DNA of 64,000 bases from Clostridium aciditolerans (GCF_016316925.1 NZ_JAEEGB010000037.1:62001-126000), one strand, 5' to 3'; shown: positions 28,677 through 37,450, counted from the stretch's first letter. Numbers and translations are program-made. Notes: generated by a model from the sequence alone, not told the origin.

Positions 28677-29495
28677 ATGGATAAGCTGTTATTTGGAATA
28701 TCTGGTATTCCAATTGGAGATGGTTCACAAAAATTTAATTATATTTCTGCTATTAGTTATTTAAGATCTATAGGCCTGGACGCAATGGAGCTTCCATTTG
28801 TACGTTCAGTTAACGTTACTGAAAAAAATAAAGATTTGATATTAGCTGCAAAATTAGAAAATGACTTCTATCTTTCAGCCCATGGTTCTTATTATATCAA
28901 TTTAAATGCCGATGAAGAAGATAAGCAATCACAATCTATAGAAAGAATACTAAAAGGCAGTGATGGTATTTCAAAGGTTGGTGGGAAAAGTCTAATTTTC
29001 CATGCTGGTTATTATTTAAAAGACTCTAAGGAAGAAACATACAATACTATAAAGGAAAATCTTCTTAAACTGCCTTATAATGGAGTTGACTATAGATTAG
29101 AAACTACAGGAAAAGGGACTCAGTTTGGAAGTCTTGAAGAGCTAGTTTCTATTTGCAAAGAAGTTCCTAGCTGTAAATTGTGTATAGACTTTTCTCATAT
29201 ACATGCAAGGTATAATGGAAGCTTAAAAAGCTATGATGATTTCGCTGAAATCCTAAATTTCATACAGCAGGAGTTAGGCGAATCAGCATTAAAAGATTTA
29301 CACATGCATATGTCTGGAATAAATTATAGTATAAAAGGAGAGCGAAATCACCTCCCTTTTCTTGAAAGTGATTTTAAATTTGTTGATTGTCTAAAAGCTT
29401 TGAAAGATTTTGATGTAAAAGGATGTATAATATGTGAAAGTCCTATACTTGAGAAAGATTCGCTTTTATTAAAAGAAACCTATGAAAAGCTATAG
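28677..29495 (+). CDS. Endonuclease IV-like TIM-barrel protein
   Basis: A 272-residue xylose-isomerase-like TIM barrel of the AP endonuclease family 2 (Nfo-like). Metal-binding segments are LSAHGSYYINL, SLIFHAGYY, LETTGKGTQFGSLEEL, CIDFSHIHAR, DLHMHMSGINYS and CIICESP, close to endonuclease IV. It is a little shorter than typical Nfo. AAGGAGG lies eight bases before the ATG of MDKLLFG. It is co-directional with the MBL gene. DNA-repair activity is likely but inferred. Confidence 0.85.
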   Translation: MDKLLFGISGIPIGDGSQKFNYISAISYLRSIGLDAMELPFVRSVNVTEKNKDLILAAKLENDFYLSAHGSYYINLNADEEDKQSQSIERILKGSDGISKVGGKSLIFHAGYYLKDSKEETYNTIKENLLKLPYNGVDYRLETTGKGTQFGSLEELVSICKEVPSCKLCIDFSHIHARYNGSLKSYDDFAEILNFIQQELGESALKDLHMHMSGINYSIKGERNHLPFLESDFKFVDCLKALKDFDVKGCIICESPILEKDSLLLKETYEKL

Positions 29496-29555
29496 TAGAC
29501 TCTTTTCATATTCAAAAAAACTTATCAAAATATTCATAGAAATATAACATACTTT

Positions 29556-29725
29556 TATCCGATGACTACCCGCTCTAATACTCCCCCGCACTCTGTGAAA
29601 GCGACTATCACCAAATCACAGATTTGGGATATCTGCTTTTCTCAAAGTGGGAGTAAAGAGCGGCTACGTCCCTGGATAACGATTTCTAAGCATCAGATGG
29701 AATTAAAACTCCATCTGATGCCAAG
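29556..29725 (-). repeat. Structured intergenic element, single copy in window
   Basis: A long imperfect stem: 29570-29576 with 29657-29663, 29580-29585 with 29649-29654, 29590-29602 with 29635-29648, capped by hairpin 29611-29617/29621-29627. Next to it is a separate perfect 12-bp hairpin (29690-29701/29710-29721). It is richer in G+C than its surroundings. Shape and size suggest a non-autonomous mobile element end or structured RNA. An open frame on the plus strand here is judged spurious. Confidence 0.6.
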
Positions 29726-29774
29726 AACTCTGTTTATCTTATTAAAAGTTGTATTTCCTATTAAGTAAATAAAT

Positions 29775-29809
29775 ATTTAGGCACAGTTCATTGGTGACTG
29801 TGCCTAAAT
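29775..29809. terminator. Bidirectional terminator overlapping the comM stop
   Basis: Perfect 13-bp stem ATTTAGGCACAGT/ACTGTGCCTAAAT with a nine-base loop. The comM stop codon is part of the stem, and T-rich tails follow on both strands. Confidence 0.85.
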
Positions 29810-31327
29810 AATCTTTTCGTTTAAAAATCTTCTATACTGAAGTGCTTCTATAATATCACCTTCTTGTATAGATTCTCTTCCATTTAAATCAGCGATAGTT
29901 CTAGATACTTTTAGTATTCTACTGTATGCTCTAGTACTTAGGTTATATCTATTATAAATCTTTTCTATAATTTTATTGGTTTTGCTATTTATCTTACAAT
30001 ACTTCTTTATAAGTCTGCTATCCATCTGTGAATTACAATATATTTTTTCATTTTTAAACCTATTTTTTTGTATCTTCCTGGCTTTTTCAACTCTTAATCG
30101 GATATTTTTTGATGATTCCGCTGTGCCTTTAGATTTAGCTTGAAGTTCCTCATAGGAAAGAGTGTTTACAAATGTGAATAAATCTATTCTATCGAGCAGT
30201 GGGCCAGATAATTTACTTATATATCTTCTTCTTTCGTATTCACTGCAGGTGCACTGTTTCATAGAACCATAAAAGCCGCACTGGCATGGATTAGTAGAAA
30301 TAACAGCCATAAAATTGCTTGGATAAGTCACCGCTCCAGTCATCCTGCTTATTTTAATATTTCTATCTTCCATAGGCTGTCTTAATACTTCTAAAACGCT
30401 TTTTTTAAATTCTAAAACCTCATCTAAAAACAGCACCCCATTTTGCGCTAAAGAAACCTCTCCTGGCATTAAATTTCTACCGCCACCTACTAGAGCAGTG
30501 GTGGTAGTAGTGTGATGAGGGTTCCTAAAAGGCCTTTCGTAAATAAGTCCTTTATTTTTTTCTAAATTCCCAGATACACTGTAAATTTTAGTTACCTCTA
30601 AAGCCTCATCGTAGCTTAAAGGAGGTAAAATAGTTGGTATTCTTTGCGCTATCATGGTTTTCCCGCTTCCTGGTGGCCCAATCATAGCTATATTATGGTT
30701 GCCTGCTGCTGCTACCTCTACAGCTCTTTTACAACTTTCTTGTCCTACTACATCCTCAAAATCCAATCTGTTCTCAATTTTATATTTTTGCTTTTTACAA
30801 TAGTAGGGCATTAAATCTCTATATTTAATATATGAAACTACTTCTTTTAAATTTTCAAAAGGATATATTTTGGCTCCATTTATAATTGAAGATTCTTTAG
30901 CATTTTCCATAGGAATAATAAAATTGTTTATATTATTATTTTTGCTTTCTATTCCAATAGGCAATACTCCTTTAACTCCTTTAAGATCACCAGAAAGAGA
31001 TAATTCTCCAATTATCAAGAAATCATTTGCATCATCAAAACTTATTTGCTCTGTAGCTATTAGTATTCCTATAGCAATAGGTAAATCAAATAATGATCCT
31101 ACTTTTTTTACATCTGCCGGGGCAAGGTTTATTATTATTCTATTTATAGGAAATTCAAAGCCAGAATTTACTATAGCTGCCCTTACCCTTTCTTTTGATT
31201 CTTTAACAGACATATCTGCAAGTCCTACAATATTAAAACAGGGTAATCCTCTTTCAATGTCAACCTCTACAGAAACCATAACACCTTCTATTCCTGTAAA
31301 AGTAGCAGCTTTAATTTTTACTGCCAT
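29804..31327 (-). CDS. comM: YifB/ComM family Mg-chelatase-like AAA+ ATPase
   Basis: A 507-residue AAA+ protein; ComM members act as branch-migration helicases in natural transformation. It has an N-terminal Lon-protease-like domain (residues 1-170, with inactive site), Walker A GPPGSGKTMIAQRI, Walker B VLFLDEV, and CQCGFYG plus CTC cysteines typical of YifB. The start is ATG of MAVKIKAATF with GAGGTGA seven bases upstream. Neighbouring dprA supports a DNA-uptake or repair context. Confidence 0.93.
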   Translation of the reverse strand: MAVKIKAATFTGIEGVMVSVEVDIERGLPCFNIVGLADMSVKESKERVRAAIVNSGFEFPINRIIINLAPADVKKVGSLFDLPIAIGILIATEQISFDDANDFLIIGELSLSGDLKGVKGVLPIGIESKNNNINNFIIPMENAKESSIINGAKIYPFENLKEVVSYIKYRDLMPYYCKKQKYKIENRLDFEDVVGQESCKRAVEVAAAGNHNIAMIGPPGSGKTMIAQRIPTILPPLSYDEALEVTKIYSVSGNLEKNKGLIYERPFRNPHHTTTTTALVGGGRNLMPGEVSLAQNGVLFLDEVLEFKKSVLEVLRQPMEDRNIKISRMTGAVTYPSNFMAVISTNPCQCGFYGSMKQCTCSEYERRRYISKLSGPLLDRIDLFTFVNTLSYEELQAKSKGTAESSKNIRLRVEKARKIQKNRFKNEKIYCNSQMDSRLIKKYCKINSKTNKIIEKIYNRYNLSTRAYSRILKVSRTIADLNGRESIQEGDIIEALQYRRFLNEKII

Positions 31328-31677
31328 AATATCACCTCTGTTAAAGCTTTGACATTTAAAATAGTTTATATACATAAAATCCCACAAAGGCCCCATCATT
31401 ATAAAAATAACCTATAATATGATTTTCCCTTAATACATATCGTATTTACAAATTAAATTAATATTGCTAAAATTAAAACATATTAGTATTTCGTACATCT
31501 GCAACAGATTTCTTGACTTCACATAGGATTTTAACCCCATTATGAAGCTTAAAAATCTTTACCTAATAGCACAACATCAACTCTTTCTCTTCATCCTATT
31601 AAGAAAGGGTATTAGATTCGGTAGCTATCATATAAAATATCTAACTAAAAATATAAAATTTACATTTAAGGAAATCA
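31328..31677. other. Intergenic region between comM and yraN promoter
   Basis: About 350 AT-rich bases between divergent genes. No convincing gene, hairpin or repeat seen apart from the yraN promoter at its right edge. Confidence 0.5.
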
Positions 31678-31706
31678 TTTACATATTGTGTTTAATTCAT
31701 TAAAAT
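31678..31706 (+). promoter_or_regulatory. yraN promoter
   Basis: TTTACA, 17-base spacer, TAAAAT, about 40 bases before the yraN ATG. Confidence 0.78.
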
Positions 31707-31746
31707 ATACATATAAGATAGTAATCTTAATGAAAGGAGAGAATTT

Positions 31747-32115
31747 ATGCATTCTTTTAACAAGGATATAGGATCCCTGGGCGAAGAGATTGCTGAAACT
31801 TATCTAAGGCAAGTCGGATATACAGTGCTAGATAGAAACTTTAGATGTAAAATCGGTGAAATAGATATAATAGGAAGGGATGGAGATTATATCTGTTTTA
31901 TTGAGGTAAAAACTCGATATGGCTCCATATATGGAAGCCCCTGTGAAGCAGTAAATTATTCAAAACAAAGAAGAATTTATAAAACTGCTGAAGCTTATAT
32001 AATGAGAAAAAAACTTTTTAAGTTTAACTTTAGATTTGATGTTATAGAAATCATATTAAATAATTCCAATAATACTCCGTCCATTAGGCTTATAAAAGAT
32101 GCTTTCCAAATATAA
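31747..32115 (+). CDS. yraN: YraN/UPF0102 nuclease-fold protein
   Basis: A 122-residue Holliday-junction-resolvase-like restriction-endonuclease fold. The PD-(D/E)XK signature is seen as GEIDIIGRDGDYICFIEVKTR (Glu38, Asp40, Glu53, Lys55). The family is conserved next to rnhB in many bacteria, yet its substrate is unknown. AAAGGAG SD. It is plus-strand and convergent with rnhB. Confidence 0.9.
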   Translation: MHSFNKDIGSLGEEIAETYLRQVGYTVLDRNFRCKIGEIDIIGRDGDYICFIEVKTRYGSIYGSPCEAVNYSKQRRIYKTAEAYIMRKKLFKFNFRFDVIEIILNNSNNTPSIRLIKDAFQI

Positions 32116-32237
32116 TTTTCTTCTATGTTTATATAAGGCTAAACCAAGTAGGCTTAGCTTTAATTATAATATTGAGTATTAAGATTATATGAGCTGTTTT
32201 TAGAAATACCTTAACATTTATCTTACGTTAACGCAAT

Positions 32238-32268
32238 GAATGACACTTTAAACTTAAAAGTGTCATTC
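32238..32268. terminator. Hairpin between convergent yraN and rnhB
   Basis: Perfect 12-bp stem GAATGACACTTT/AAAGTGTCATTC with a seven-base loop. The T-tails are poor on both sides, so it may work with RNA folding or a factor. Confidence 0.55.
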
Positions 32269-32282
32269 TCTAATTATAAATT

Positions 32283-33143
32283 CTATATTATATTTCTTAA
32301 AAAGCTCATTCTATGTATTTTACATGTACCTAATTTTTTTATTGCTTGAATATGTTCTTCAGTTCCATATCCTGCATTACTCTCAAAACCATAGTGAGGA
32401 TACATACCAGAATACTCCCTCATTAAATTATCTCTGTAGACTTTAGCTACTATAGAAGCAGCTGCTATACTAGCACTTCTAGCATCTCCCTTTATTATAA
32501 ACTCATTATGTATGTTTAAGTTTTTAACGGCATATCCATCTGATAATACAATATCCGGAGAAACTTTCAATCCTAAAACCGCTCTCCTAAGCACTTCATT
32601 ATTACACCATGCTATACCTTTATCATCGATTTCAGTACTATTTAAGACAGCTACGTTATAACTTACAGCCTTTTCTTTTATTATATTTGATAATGCTTCT
32701 CTATTTTTCGGCGAAAGCTTTTTTGAATCCTTTACTCCTAAAATCAAATCATTATCTTCTTTGTAATTTAATTTTAGAACCACAGCAGCCGCAGCTATTG
32801 GCCCTGCTAATGGCCCTCTGCCGACCTCATCTACACCAGCTACATATATATACTTTCCAAAGCTTTTGTCAAATTCATACATATCTTTTACTCTAGAAAT
32901 TTCATTTTCATTTTTTTCAATAAATTTTCCTAGACTTTCAGCTAAACTTAATACATTTTTTCTTGTGTCCTTATTAAGACATTCTATGATTCTATATAAC
33001 TTTTTTTTTCCAACTTCGGAATAGTTATTTTTAATATACGCCGTATAAGTCTTTATATTGTTAAAGTTTAGTTTGCCAGCATTCTCAAATAAATCTTCTT
33101 CCATTTTACTAATTTCAATTTCATTAGCTACATTTGTATTCAT
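32283..33143 (-). CDS. rnhB: Ribonuclease HII
   Basis: Cleaves RNA in RNA-DNA hybrids and single misinserted ribonucleotides. A 286-residue protein with an N-terminal helical extension typical of Firmicutes, then [15 protein letters not shown] (catalytic Asp-Glu), [13 protein letters not shown] and [16 protein letters not shown]. The start is ATG of MNTNVANEI, since GGAGAG lies ten bases upstream; an upstream GTG has no SD. It follows rbgA as in B. subtilis. Confidence 0.97.
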   Translation of the reverse strand: MNTNVANEIEISKMEEDLFENAGKLNFNNIKTYTAYIKNNYSEVGKKKLYRIIECLNKDTRKNVLSLAESLGKFIEKNENEISRVKDMYEFDKSFGKYIYVAGVDEVGRGPLAGPIAAAAVVLKLNYKEDNDLILGVKDSKKLSPKNREALSNIIKEKAVSYNVAVLNSTEIDDKGIAWCNNEVLRRAVLGLKVSPDIVLSDGYAVKNLNIHNEFIIKGDARSASIAAASIVAKVYRDNLMREYSGMYPHYGFESNAGYGTEEHIQAIKKLGTCKIHRMSFLRNII

Positions 33144-33184
33144 AATTAAGAACTCTCCATTTGCTAAATTAAACACTTGAAAAA

Positions 33185-34027
33185 TTAAGGTCTCTCTAAT
33201 GATATAGCTCCTAGCTTTCCGCCTCTAAACTCATCTAAAAGCATTACTGATACTCTATTATAGTCTATTTCTCCACCAGATATAACTGCTCCTCTTTTTC
33301 TTCCTATACTATTCATATTTTCTAGAGGATCTTCACTTAGCTCATTAAGTTTATATCTAGTCATTAATCTATCAGCATAGTCAACTTGAAGCCTTCTAAT
33401 GAGATTTAGAGCTAATTCTTCTATATCCATAATTTCGTCCTTAATAGCCCCTGTAAATGCTAGATTTAACTGAGTTTCTTCACTTTCTAATTTTGGCCAT
33501 AGAATTCCTGGTGTGTCCATCAACTCAATTCCAATTTTTGTTTTAATCCACTGTCTACTTCTCGTAACTCCAGGTCTGTCACCTGTTTTAGCTATATTAT
33601 TCTTAGCCATCTTATTAATAAAGGAAGACTTTCCTACATTTGGAATACCTACAACCATCACTCTATCAATTATATTTACAATTCCCTTTGCCTTCATTCT
33701 TTCATGTTTTTCTTTTAGAAGGTCGTTTAAAAGTGGTTTAATACCTTTTAATCCCTCTCCTGTAATACAATTTACCCCTGAAACTCTTATATTTTCATTT
33801 GAAAGGCTTTTGATCCACTCTTTAGTGATAGAACCTTCGCTTAGATCGCTTTTATTTAATAGTATTATTCTCGGTTTATTTCCACATATATCATCTACAT
33901 CTGGATTCTTACTTGATTTAACTATCCTGGCATCTCTGATTTCTATTACCGCATCTACCAGTTTTAAGTTTTCTTTTATTTCCCTTCTAGTCTTCGCCAT
34001 ATGTCCCGGGAACCAATTTATAGCCAT
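33185..34027 (-). CDS. rbgA: Ribosome biogenesis GTPase RbgA (YlqF)
   Basis: Circularly permuted GTPase for a late 50S assembly step (L16 incorporation). In 280 residues the order is G4 LLNKSD, G5-like SGVNCITG, G1 [14 protein letters not shown]3 DTPGI. It begins [17 protein letters not shown], typical. An AAGGAAG SD precedes the ATG. Co-linear with lepB and rplS. Confidence 0.97.
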   Translation of the reverse strand: MAINWFPGHMAKTRREIKENLKLVDAVIEIRDARIVKSSKNPDVDDICGNKPRIILLNKSDLSEGSITKEWIKSLSNENIRVSGVNCITGEGLKGIKPLLNDLLKEKHERMKAKGIVNIIDRVMVVGIPNVGKSSFINKMAKNNIAKTGDRPGVTRSRQWIKTKIGIELMDTPGILWPKLESEETQLNLAFTGAIKDEIMDIEELALNLIRRLQVDYADRLMTRYKLNELSEDPLENMNSIGRKRGAVISGGEIDYNRVSVMLLDEFRGGKLGAISLERP

Positions 34028-34123
34028 TTTATTCTTCCTTTCTAACCTCTTAAAGTTTTCACTTTTTAACCCTATATGGAGTTATATCTCTAGTACTTAA
34101 CTTAATTACAAGTATAATTATAA

Positions 34124-34693
34124 TTAAGTTAAATATTTAGATTGAATATCCATAGCAAATCCAAAGTATAAAGGCTCATTTAAAGCCAATCCCCCGAATC
34201 TGCTAAATGGATATATTCTCAGTGCAGCTCTGCCAACAACCATTTTATAGTCAACAAAGCCTACATCTGGGTATCTACTATCTCTACTATTATTTCTATT
34301 ATCTCCTAATACAAATACTGTATTCTGAGGAACTGTAACCTCACTAAAATCACGCATGTTTTGCTCAAGTATATATGGCTCATCCTTAGGTTTGTCATTT
34401 ATGTACAACTTATTATTTTCAATTTTGACTCTATCTCCGCCTACTGCTACCACTCTTTTAATAAACTTTTCTTTCGGGTCTGCAGGATACTTTATTACAA
34501 CTATATCTCCTGGCTTTGGAGCCTTAAAGTAATATGTTACCTTTTCTACAATAAGCCTATCCTTATTATTTAAAGTAGGATCCATTGAATGACCATCGAC
34601 ACTTACAGTTTCAAATACAAATGTTATAATCAAAAAAGCTGCTATTATAGCTATAACTATAGATTTTCCAAGTTCAATTAATTCCTTTACCAT
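34124..34693 (-). CDS. lepB: Type I signal peptidase
   Basis: Removes signal peptides at the outer face of the membrane. 189 residues: one N-terminal membrane anchor (SIVIAIIAAFLIITFVF), the catalytic serine in DGHSMDPTL, the catalytic lysine in KFIKRVVAVGGD, and the box E region GDNRNNSRDSR. Of two close ATGs, the second is preferred because AAGGTGG lies nine bases upstream of it. It is downstream of rplS past a terminator, so it may depend on read-through or an unseen promoter. Confidence 0.96.
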   Translation of the reverse strand: MVKELIELGKSIVIAIIAAFLIITFVFETVSVDGHSMDPTLNNKDRLIVEKVTYYFKAPKPGDIVVIKYPADPKEKFIKRVVAVGGDRVKIENNKLYINDKPKDEPYILEQNMRDFSEVTVPQNTVFVLGDNRNNSRDSRYPDVGFVDYKMVVGRAALRIYPFSRFGGLALNEPLYFGFAMDIQSKYLT

Positions 34694-34715
34694 AACCATA
34701 CACCACCTTAATATA

Positions 34716-34741
34716 CAAAAAAGGGACTTTATTAAGCCCCG
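34716..34741 (-). terminator. Intrinsic terminator after rplS
   Basis: Stem GGGGCTT/AAGTCCC (one G-U) with an AATA loop, followed by six U on the minus strand. Confidence 0.83.
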
Positions 34742-34778
34742 TTTTTACTTTAATATTTCTTTTACTTTAATATTTCTT
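34742..34778. repeat. 17-bp tandem duplication across the rplS stop
   Basis: The unit GTAAAAGAAATATTAAA (minus strand) occurs twice in direct tandem. The first copy encodes the C-terminal VKEILK and stop of L19, and the second follows the stop. It is a slippage duplication with no protein effect. Confidence 0.75.
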
Positions 34779-35109
34779 TTACTTTTGCTGCCTTACCAAC
34801 TCTGCTTCTTAAGTAGAATAGCTTAGCTCTTCTTACTTTACCTCTTCTTACTACTTCTATTTTTTCAACTGAAGGAGAGTTAACTGGGAAAGTTTTTTCA
34901 ACCCCAACATTGTAAGCTACTCTTCTTACTGTGAAAGTTTCTCTTAATCCACCATTTTGTCTCTTAAGAACTATTCCTTCGAAAATCTGTACTCTTTCTT
35001 TGTTTCCTTCTTTGATTCTTATATGAACCTTTACAGTATCTCCTACGTTGAATGCTGGTAAATCATTTCTAATTTGTTCTGCTTCGATTTGTCTTATTAT
35101 TTCTAACAT
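34762..35109 (-). CDS. rplS: 50S ribosomal protein L19
   Basis: A 115-residue 50S protein at the 30S interface. [31 protein letters not shown] and [25 protein letters not shown] are diagnostic. AGGAGGT SD. It has its own promoter and a hairpin leader, besides lying downstream of trmD. The 17-bp tandem duplication spans the stop. Confidence 0.98.
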   Translation of the reverse strand: MLEIIRQIEAEQIRNDLPAFNVGDTVKVHIRIKEGNKERVQIFEGIVLKRQNGGLRETFTVRRVAYNVGVEKTFPVNSPSVEKIEVVRRGKVRRAKLFYLRSRVGKAAKVKEILK

Positions 35110-35132
35110 TGTGCATTACCTCCTAAATAATA

Positions 35133-35185
35133 TTCGACGTTCTTGCCCAGCCGTTAAGCAAGCAGAGGACCGCCTGTGTAGCACA
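35133..35185 (-). promoter_or_regulatory. Leader of rplS (L19 leader-like)
   Basis: A GC-rich transcript segment between the promoter and the SD. A stem CTTGC/GCAAG (35158-35162 with 35142-35146) holds an 11-base loop. Position and small size fit the L19 leader described in Firmicutes; confirmation needs a covariance search. Confidence 0.5.
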
Positions 35186-35191
35186 AAATTC

Positions 35192-35220
35192 ATTTTATCA
35201 CACAGGAATTTATTTTTCAA
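35192..35220 (-). promoter_or_regulatory. rplS promoter with flanking inverted repeat
   Basis: Minus strand TTGAAA, 17-base spacer, TAAAAT. The spacer contains CCTGTGT, whose inverse ACACAGG lies just downstream of the start site (35173-35179), so the -10 is framed by an inverted repeat. Confidence 0.72.
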
Positions 35221-35284
35221 TATAAAATTTAATTTTTTCCCAATGAATTTTTAAAAAATACATTAATAGTAAAAACTTGTTTAA

Positions 35285-36016
35285 TTATAATACTTTATTT
35301 TGACATTTAAACAATAATTTTTTATCTTCCTCTGATAACTTTAACTTCTTAAATAAATCTGGTCTTTTTTCCTTAGTTATTAAAAGTGATTGAAGACGTC
35401 TCCACTTTCTTATATTTTCATGATGTCCAGATAGTAAAATCTCTGGAACACTTTCCCCCTCAAAACACTCCGGTCTTGTATACTGCGGATATTCAAGTAA
35501 TCCACTATAAAAAGACTCCTCTGTATAGCTTTCACTACTGGATAGAACTCCTGGTATAATTCTACAGATACTATCTACTATAGGTATACAGGCCATTTCT
35601 CCTCCAGTAAGCACAAAATCACCTAAAGATATTTCCATATCTATATATTTATATGTTCTTTCATCAATTCCCTCATAATGTCCACAAATAAATATCAATT
35701 CGCTTTCTTTAGCAAGTTCCTTTGCCATATTCTGATTAAAAGTTACTCCTCTTGGACCTAAAAAAATAACCTTACCTTTATTATTATTCTTTACAGCTTT
35801 TATACAATCTGCTATAGGCTGAGAAGCCATAACCATACCAGCTCCTCCGCCATAAGGGTAGTCATCAACTTTTTTATGTTTATTAGTTGTGTAATCTCTA
35901 ATGTTAACTGCATTTACCTCTACAATACCCTTTTCTTTAGCCTTACCTATTATACTGTGGTTAAATACTTGAAACATTTCAGGAAATAGAGTTAATATGT
36001 CTATTTTTACTGCCAT
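35285..36016 (-). CDS. trmD: tRNA (guanine-N1-)-methyltransferase
   Basis: Makes m1G37 in tRNA with SAM, preventing +1 frameshifts. The 243-residue SPOUT enzyme shows [31 protein letters not shown] and [11 protein letters not shown]. It overlaps the end of rimM by ten bases and is translated from an SD within rimM. rimM-trmD-rplS is the standard order. Confidence 0.98.
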   Translation of the reverse strand: MAVKIDILTLFPEMFQVFNHSIIGKAKEKGIVEVNAVNIRDYTTNKHKKVDDYPYGGGAGMVMASQPIADCIKAVKNNNKGKVIFLGPRGVTFNQNMAKELAKESELIFICGHYEGIDERTYKYIDMEISLGDFVLTGGEMACIPIVDSICRIIPGVLSSSESYTEESFYSGLLEYPQYTRPECFEGESVPEILLSGHHENIRKWRRLQSLLITKEKRPDLFKKLKLSEEDKKLLFKCQNKVL

Positions 36017-36495
36017 GTTTCCACCGGTTTTATTGTTATTTTCTGATTTTCTACATCTATATTAACCACAATCTCTTTTAAAACAGGAATTAATAGTTCT
36101 TTTCCTTCTTTTATCCAATATACATCATTATTTTTTGTATGTATTACGTCGTAAATTTTCCCATAATCCACGCCATTTTCATCTACTACTGTGCATCCAA
36201 TTATGTCTGTGACAAAATACCTTCCTTCAGGTAGTTTAACAGCATCTTCTCTTGATACTTCTATATATTTTTCCTTATATTTAACAGCATCCTCTATAGA
36301 ATCTATGCCTTCAATTTTTAATATAGCCCTATCTGCTTGAAGCTTGCACCAAACTACCTGTCTTTCTACTTCATTTATGTATATTTTTTTTAACTTTCTA
36401 AATCTCTTTATATCGTCAGTTAAAGGATATACTTTTACTTCTCCATTTAGTCCATGAGTATTTATTATTTGTCCAACAGTTATAAACTGTTTCAT
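36007..36495 (-). CDS. rimM: 16S rRNA processing protein RimM
   Basis: Assists maturation of the 30S head, binding S19. The 162-residue protein has the N-terminal barrel ([21 protein letters not shown]) and a C-terminal PRC-barrel ([19 protein letters not shown]). Its SD, AGGAGG, is the last part of a 163-bp structured repeat that fills its 5' leader. It is first in rimM-trmD-rplS. Confidence 0.97.
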   Translation of the reverse strand: MKQFITVGQIINTHGLNGEVKVYPLTDDIKRFRKLKKIYINEVERQVVWCKLQADRAILKIEGIDSIEDAVKYKEKYIEVSREDAVKLPEGRYFVTDIIGCTVVDENGVDYGKIYDVIHTKNNDVYWIKEGKELLIPVLKEIVVNIDVENQKITIKPVETWQ

Positions 36496-36505
36496 AGAAT
36501 CCTTT

Positions 36506-36668
36506 CCTCCTTTTAGTGGTCACACTGGGTAATTTTGCTCGTTTCCCTTCGGGAACTGGATAACTTAAAATTTTCGCTTCTGCTCACAAGTTACCCGTAA
36601 AAGTTCATTTAGAACTTTTACCTAGCAAAATTATCCGTTAAAGTCCATTTAGGACTTTAACCCCCTAA
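36506..36668 (-). repeat. 163-bp SD-ending structured element, copy 1 (rimM leader)
   Basis: In gene direction it starts TTAGGGGG and ends AAAAGGAGG; the final AGGAGG is the SD of rimM. It contains two hairpins with an identical UAAAU loop, a third arm GGGTAACTT/AAGTTATCC and an outer 13-bp pairing. Compared with the other copies it has a few substitutions, including G in the first SD-like motif. Confidence 0.92.
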
Positions 36669-36686
36669 TCTATTTATTTAAAACTA

Positions 36687-36715
36687 TTAATACTTTGACA
36701 TTTAGGCATAATCAA
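36687..36715 (-). promoter_or_regulatory. Weak promoter candidate for rimM
   Basis: Minus strand TTGATT, 17-base spacer, TATTAA, just upstream of repeat copy 1. The -10 is poor. Confidence 0.35.
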
Positions 36716-36725
36716 ATAAATAATA

Positions 36726-36752
36726 GACCAGTATTCTCGCATATTTGGTCTC
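36726..36752 (-). terminator. Terminator-like hairpin upstream of rimM
   Basis: Minus-strand stem AGACCA…/…TGGTCT with additional imperfect pairs, followed by ATTATTTATTT. It lies about 110 bases after the khpA terminator. Confidence 0.45.
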
Positions 36753-36859
36753 TTATTTCTTTTCATATACCTTAATTTTAGACTATAGTCATATATTGCT
36801 GATTTCTATTTATATTATACATATATATTTGCTTGTTATCTTTAATTTATATTTATCTA

Positions 36860-36894
36860 AATATAATAAAAGAGTTAGGTGCACCTAACTCTTT
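36860..36894 (-). terminator. khpA terminator
   Basis: A perfect 26-bp palindrome (AAAGAGTTAGGTG and its inverse) followed by TATTATAT on the minus strand. It begins inside the khpA stop codon. Confidence 0.8.
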
Positions 36895-37120
36895 ATATTA
36901 TCTCAACAACAACTCTTTTATTTTCTTTTATAGCTGCTGCTTTAACAACAGTTCTTATAGCTTTAGCTATTCTTCCCTGTTTTCCAATTACTTTTCCCAT
37001 ATCATCTGGTGCAACTTTAAGTTCAAGAATTATTGATTGCTCACCAGCAATTTCATTGACCTGAACCATTTCTGGGTTATCAACTAATGACTTAGCTATA
37101 ATTTCAACTAATTCTCTCAT
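36893..37120 (-). CDS. khpA: KH-domain RNA-binding protein KhpA
   Basis: A 75-residue single KH domain with the GXXG loop in GKVIGKQGRIAKAIRTVVKAAA. In Firmicutes it pairs with KhpB (Jag) and affects cell division/envelope gene expression. It lies directly downstream of rpsP, the conserved place (ylqC of B. subtilis), with a GGAGG SD. Confidence 0.95.
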   Translation of the reverse strand: MRELVEIIAKSLVDNPEMVQVNEIAGEQSIILELKVAPDDMGKVIGKQGRIAKAIRTVVKAAAIKENKRVVVEII

Positions 37121-37138
37121 TTAATACCCCTCCAGTTA

Positions 37139-37384
37139 CTACTTATTTAATCCAGCTCTTACGAAAAGCTTTTTAACGATCTCAGTTGGTTGAGCACCAT
37201 TCTTTAACCACTCTGCAGCTTTTTCTTCATCTACTTTTATAGTAGCTGGTTCAGTTATTGGATTGTAATAACCTATTTCTTCTACAAATCTACCATCTCT
37301 TGGAGATCTTGAATCTGCTACAACTATTCTGTAAAATGGAGCTTTTTTAGCACCCATTCTTCTTAATCTTATCTTTACTGCCAT
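37139..37384 (-). CDS. rpsP: 30S ribosomal protein S16
   Basis: An 81-residue 30S assembly protein: [41 protein letters not shown]. The ATG of MAVKI is chosen because AGGAGG lies eight bases upstream; the upstream GTG lies in the SD. It is between ffh and khpA. Confidence 0.98.
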   Translation of the reverse strand: MAVKIRLRRMGAKKAPFYRIVVADSRSPRDGRFVEEIGYYNPITEPATIKVDEEKAAEWLKNGAQPTEIVKKLFVRAGLNK

Positions 37385-37450
37385 TAATTTCACCTCCTTT
37401 TAAGGATATATAAATCTATCTTTTTTAAATTAACTTATTTATTTCAACCT

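Noticed and set aside
29562-29768. 68-codon plus-strand open frame in the structured element
   Set aside because: Its DNA is explained by strong hairpins; there is no SD before the ATG and the amino-acid composition is not protein-like.
35173-35206. CCTGTGT/ACACAGG as an RNA hairpin of the L19 leader
   Set aside because: One arm lies upstream of the predicted transcription start, inside the promoter spacer, so it cannot fold in the mRNA.
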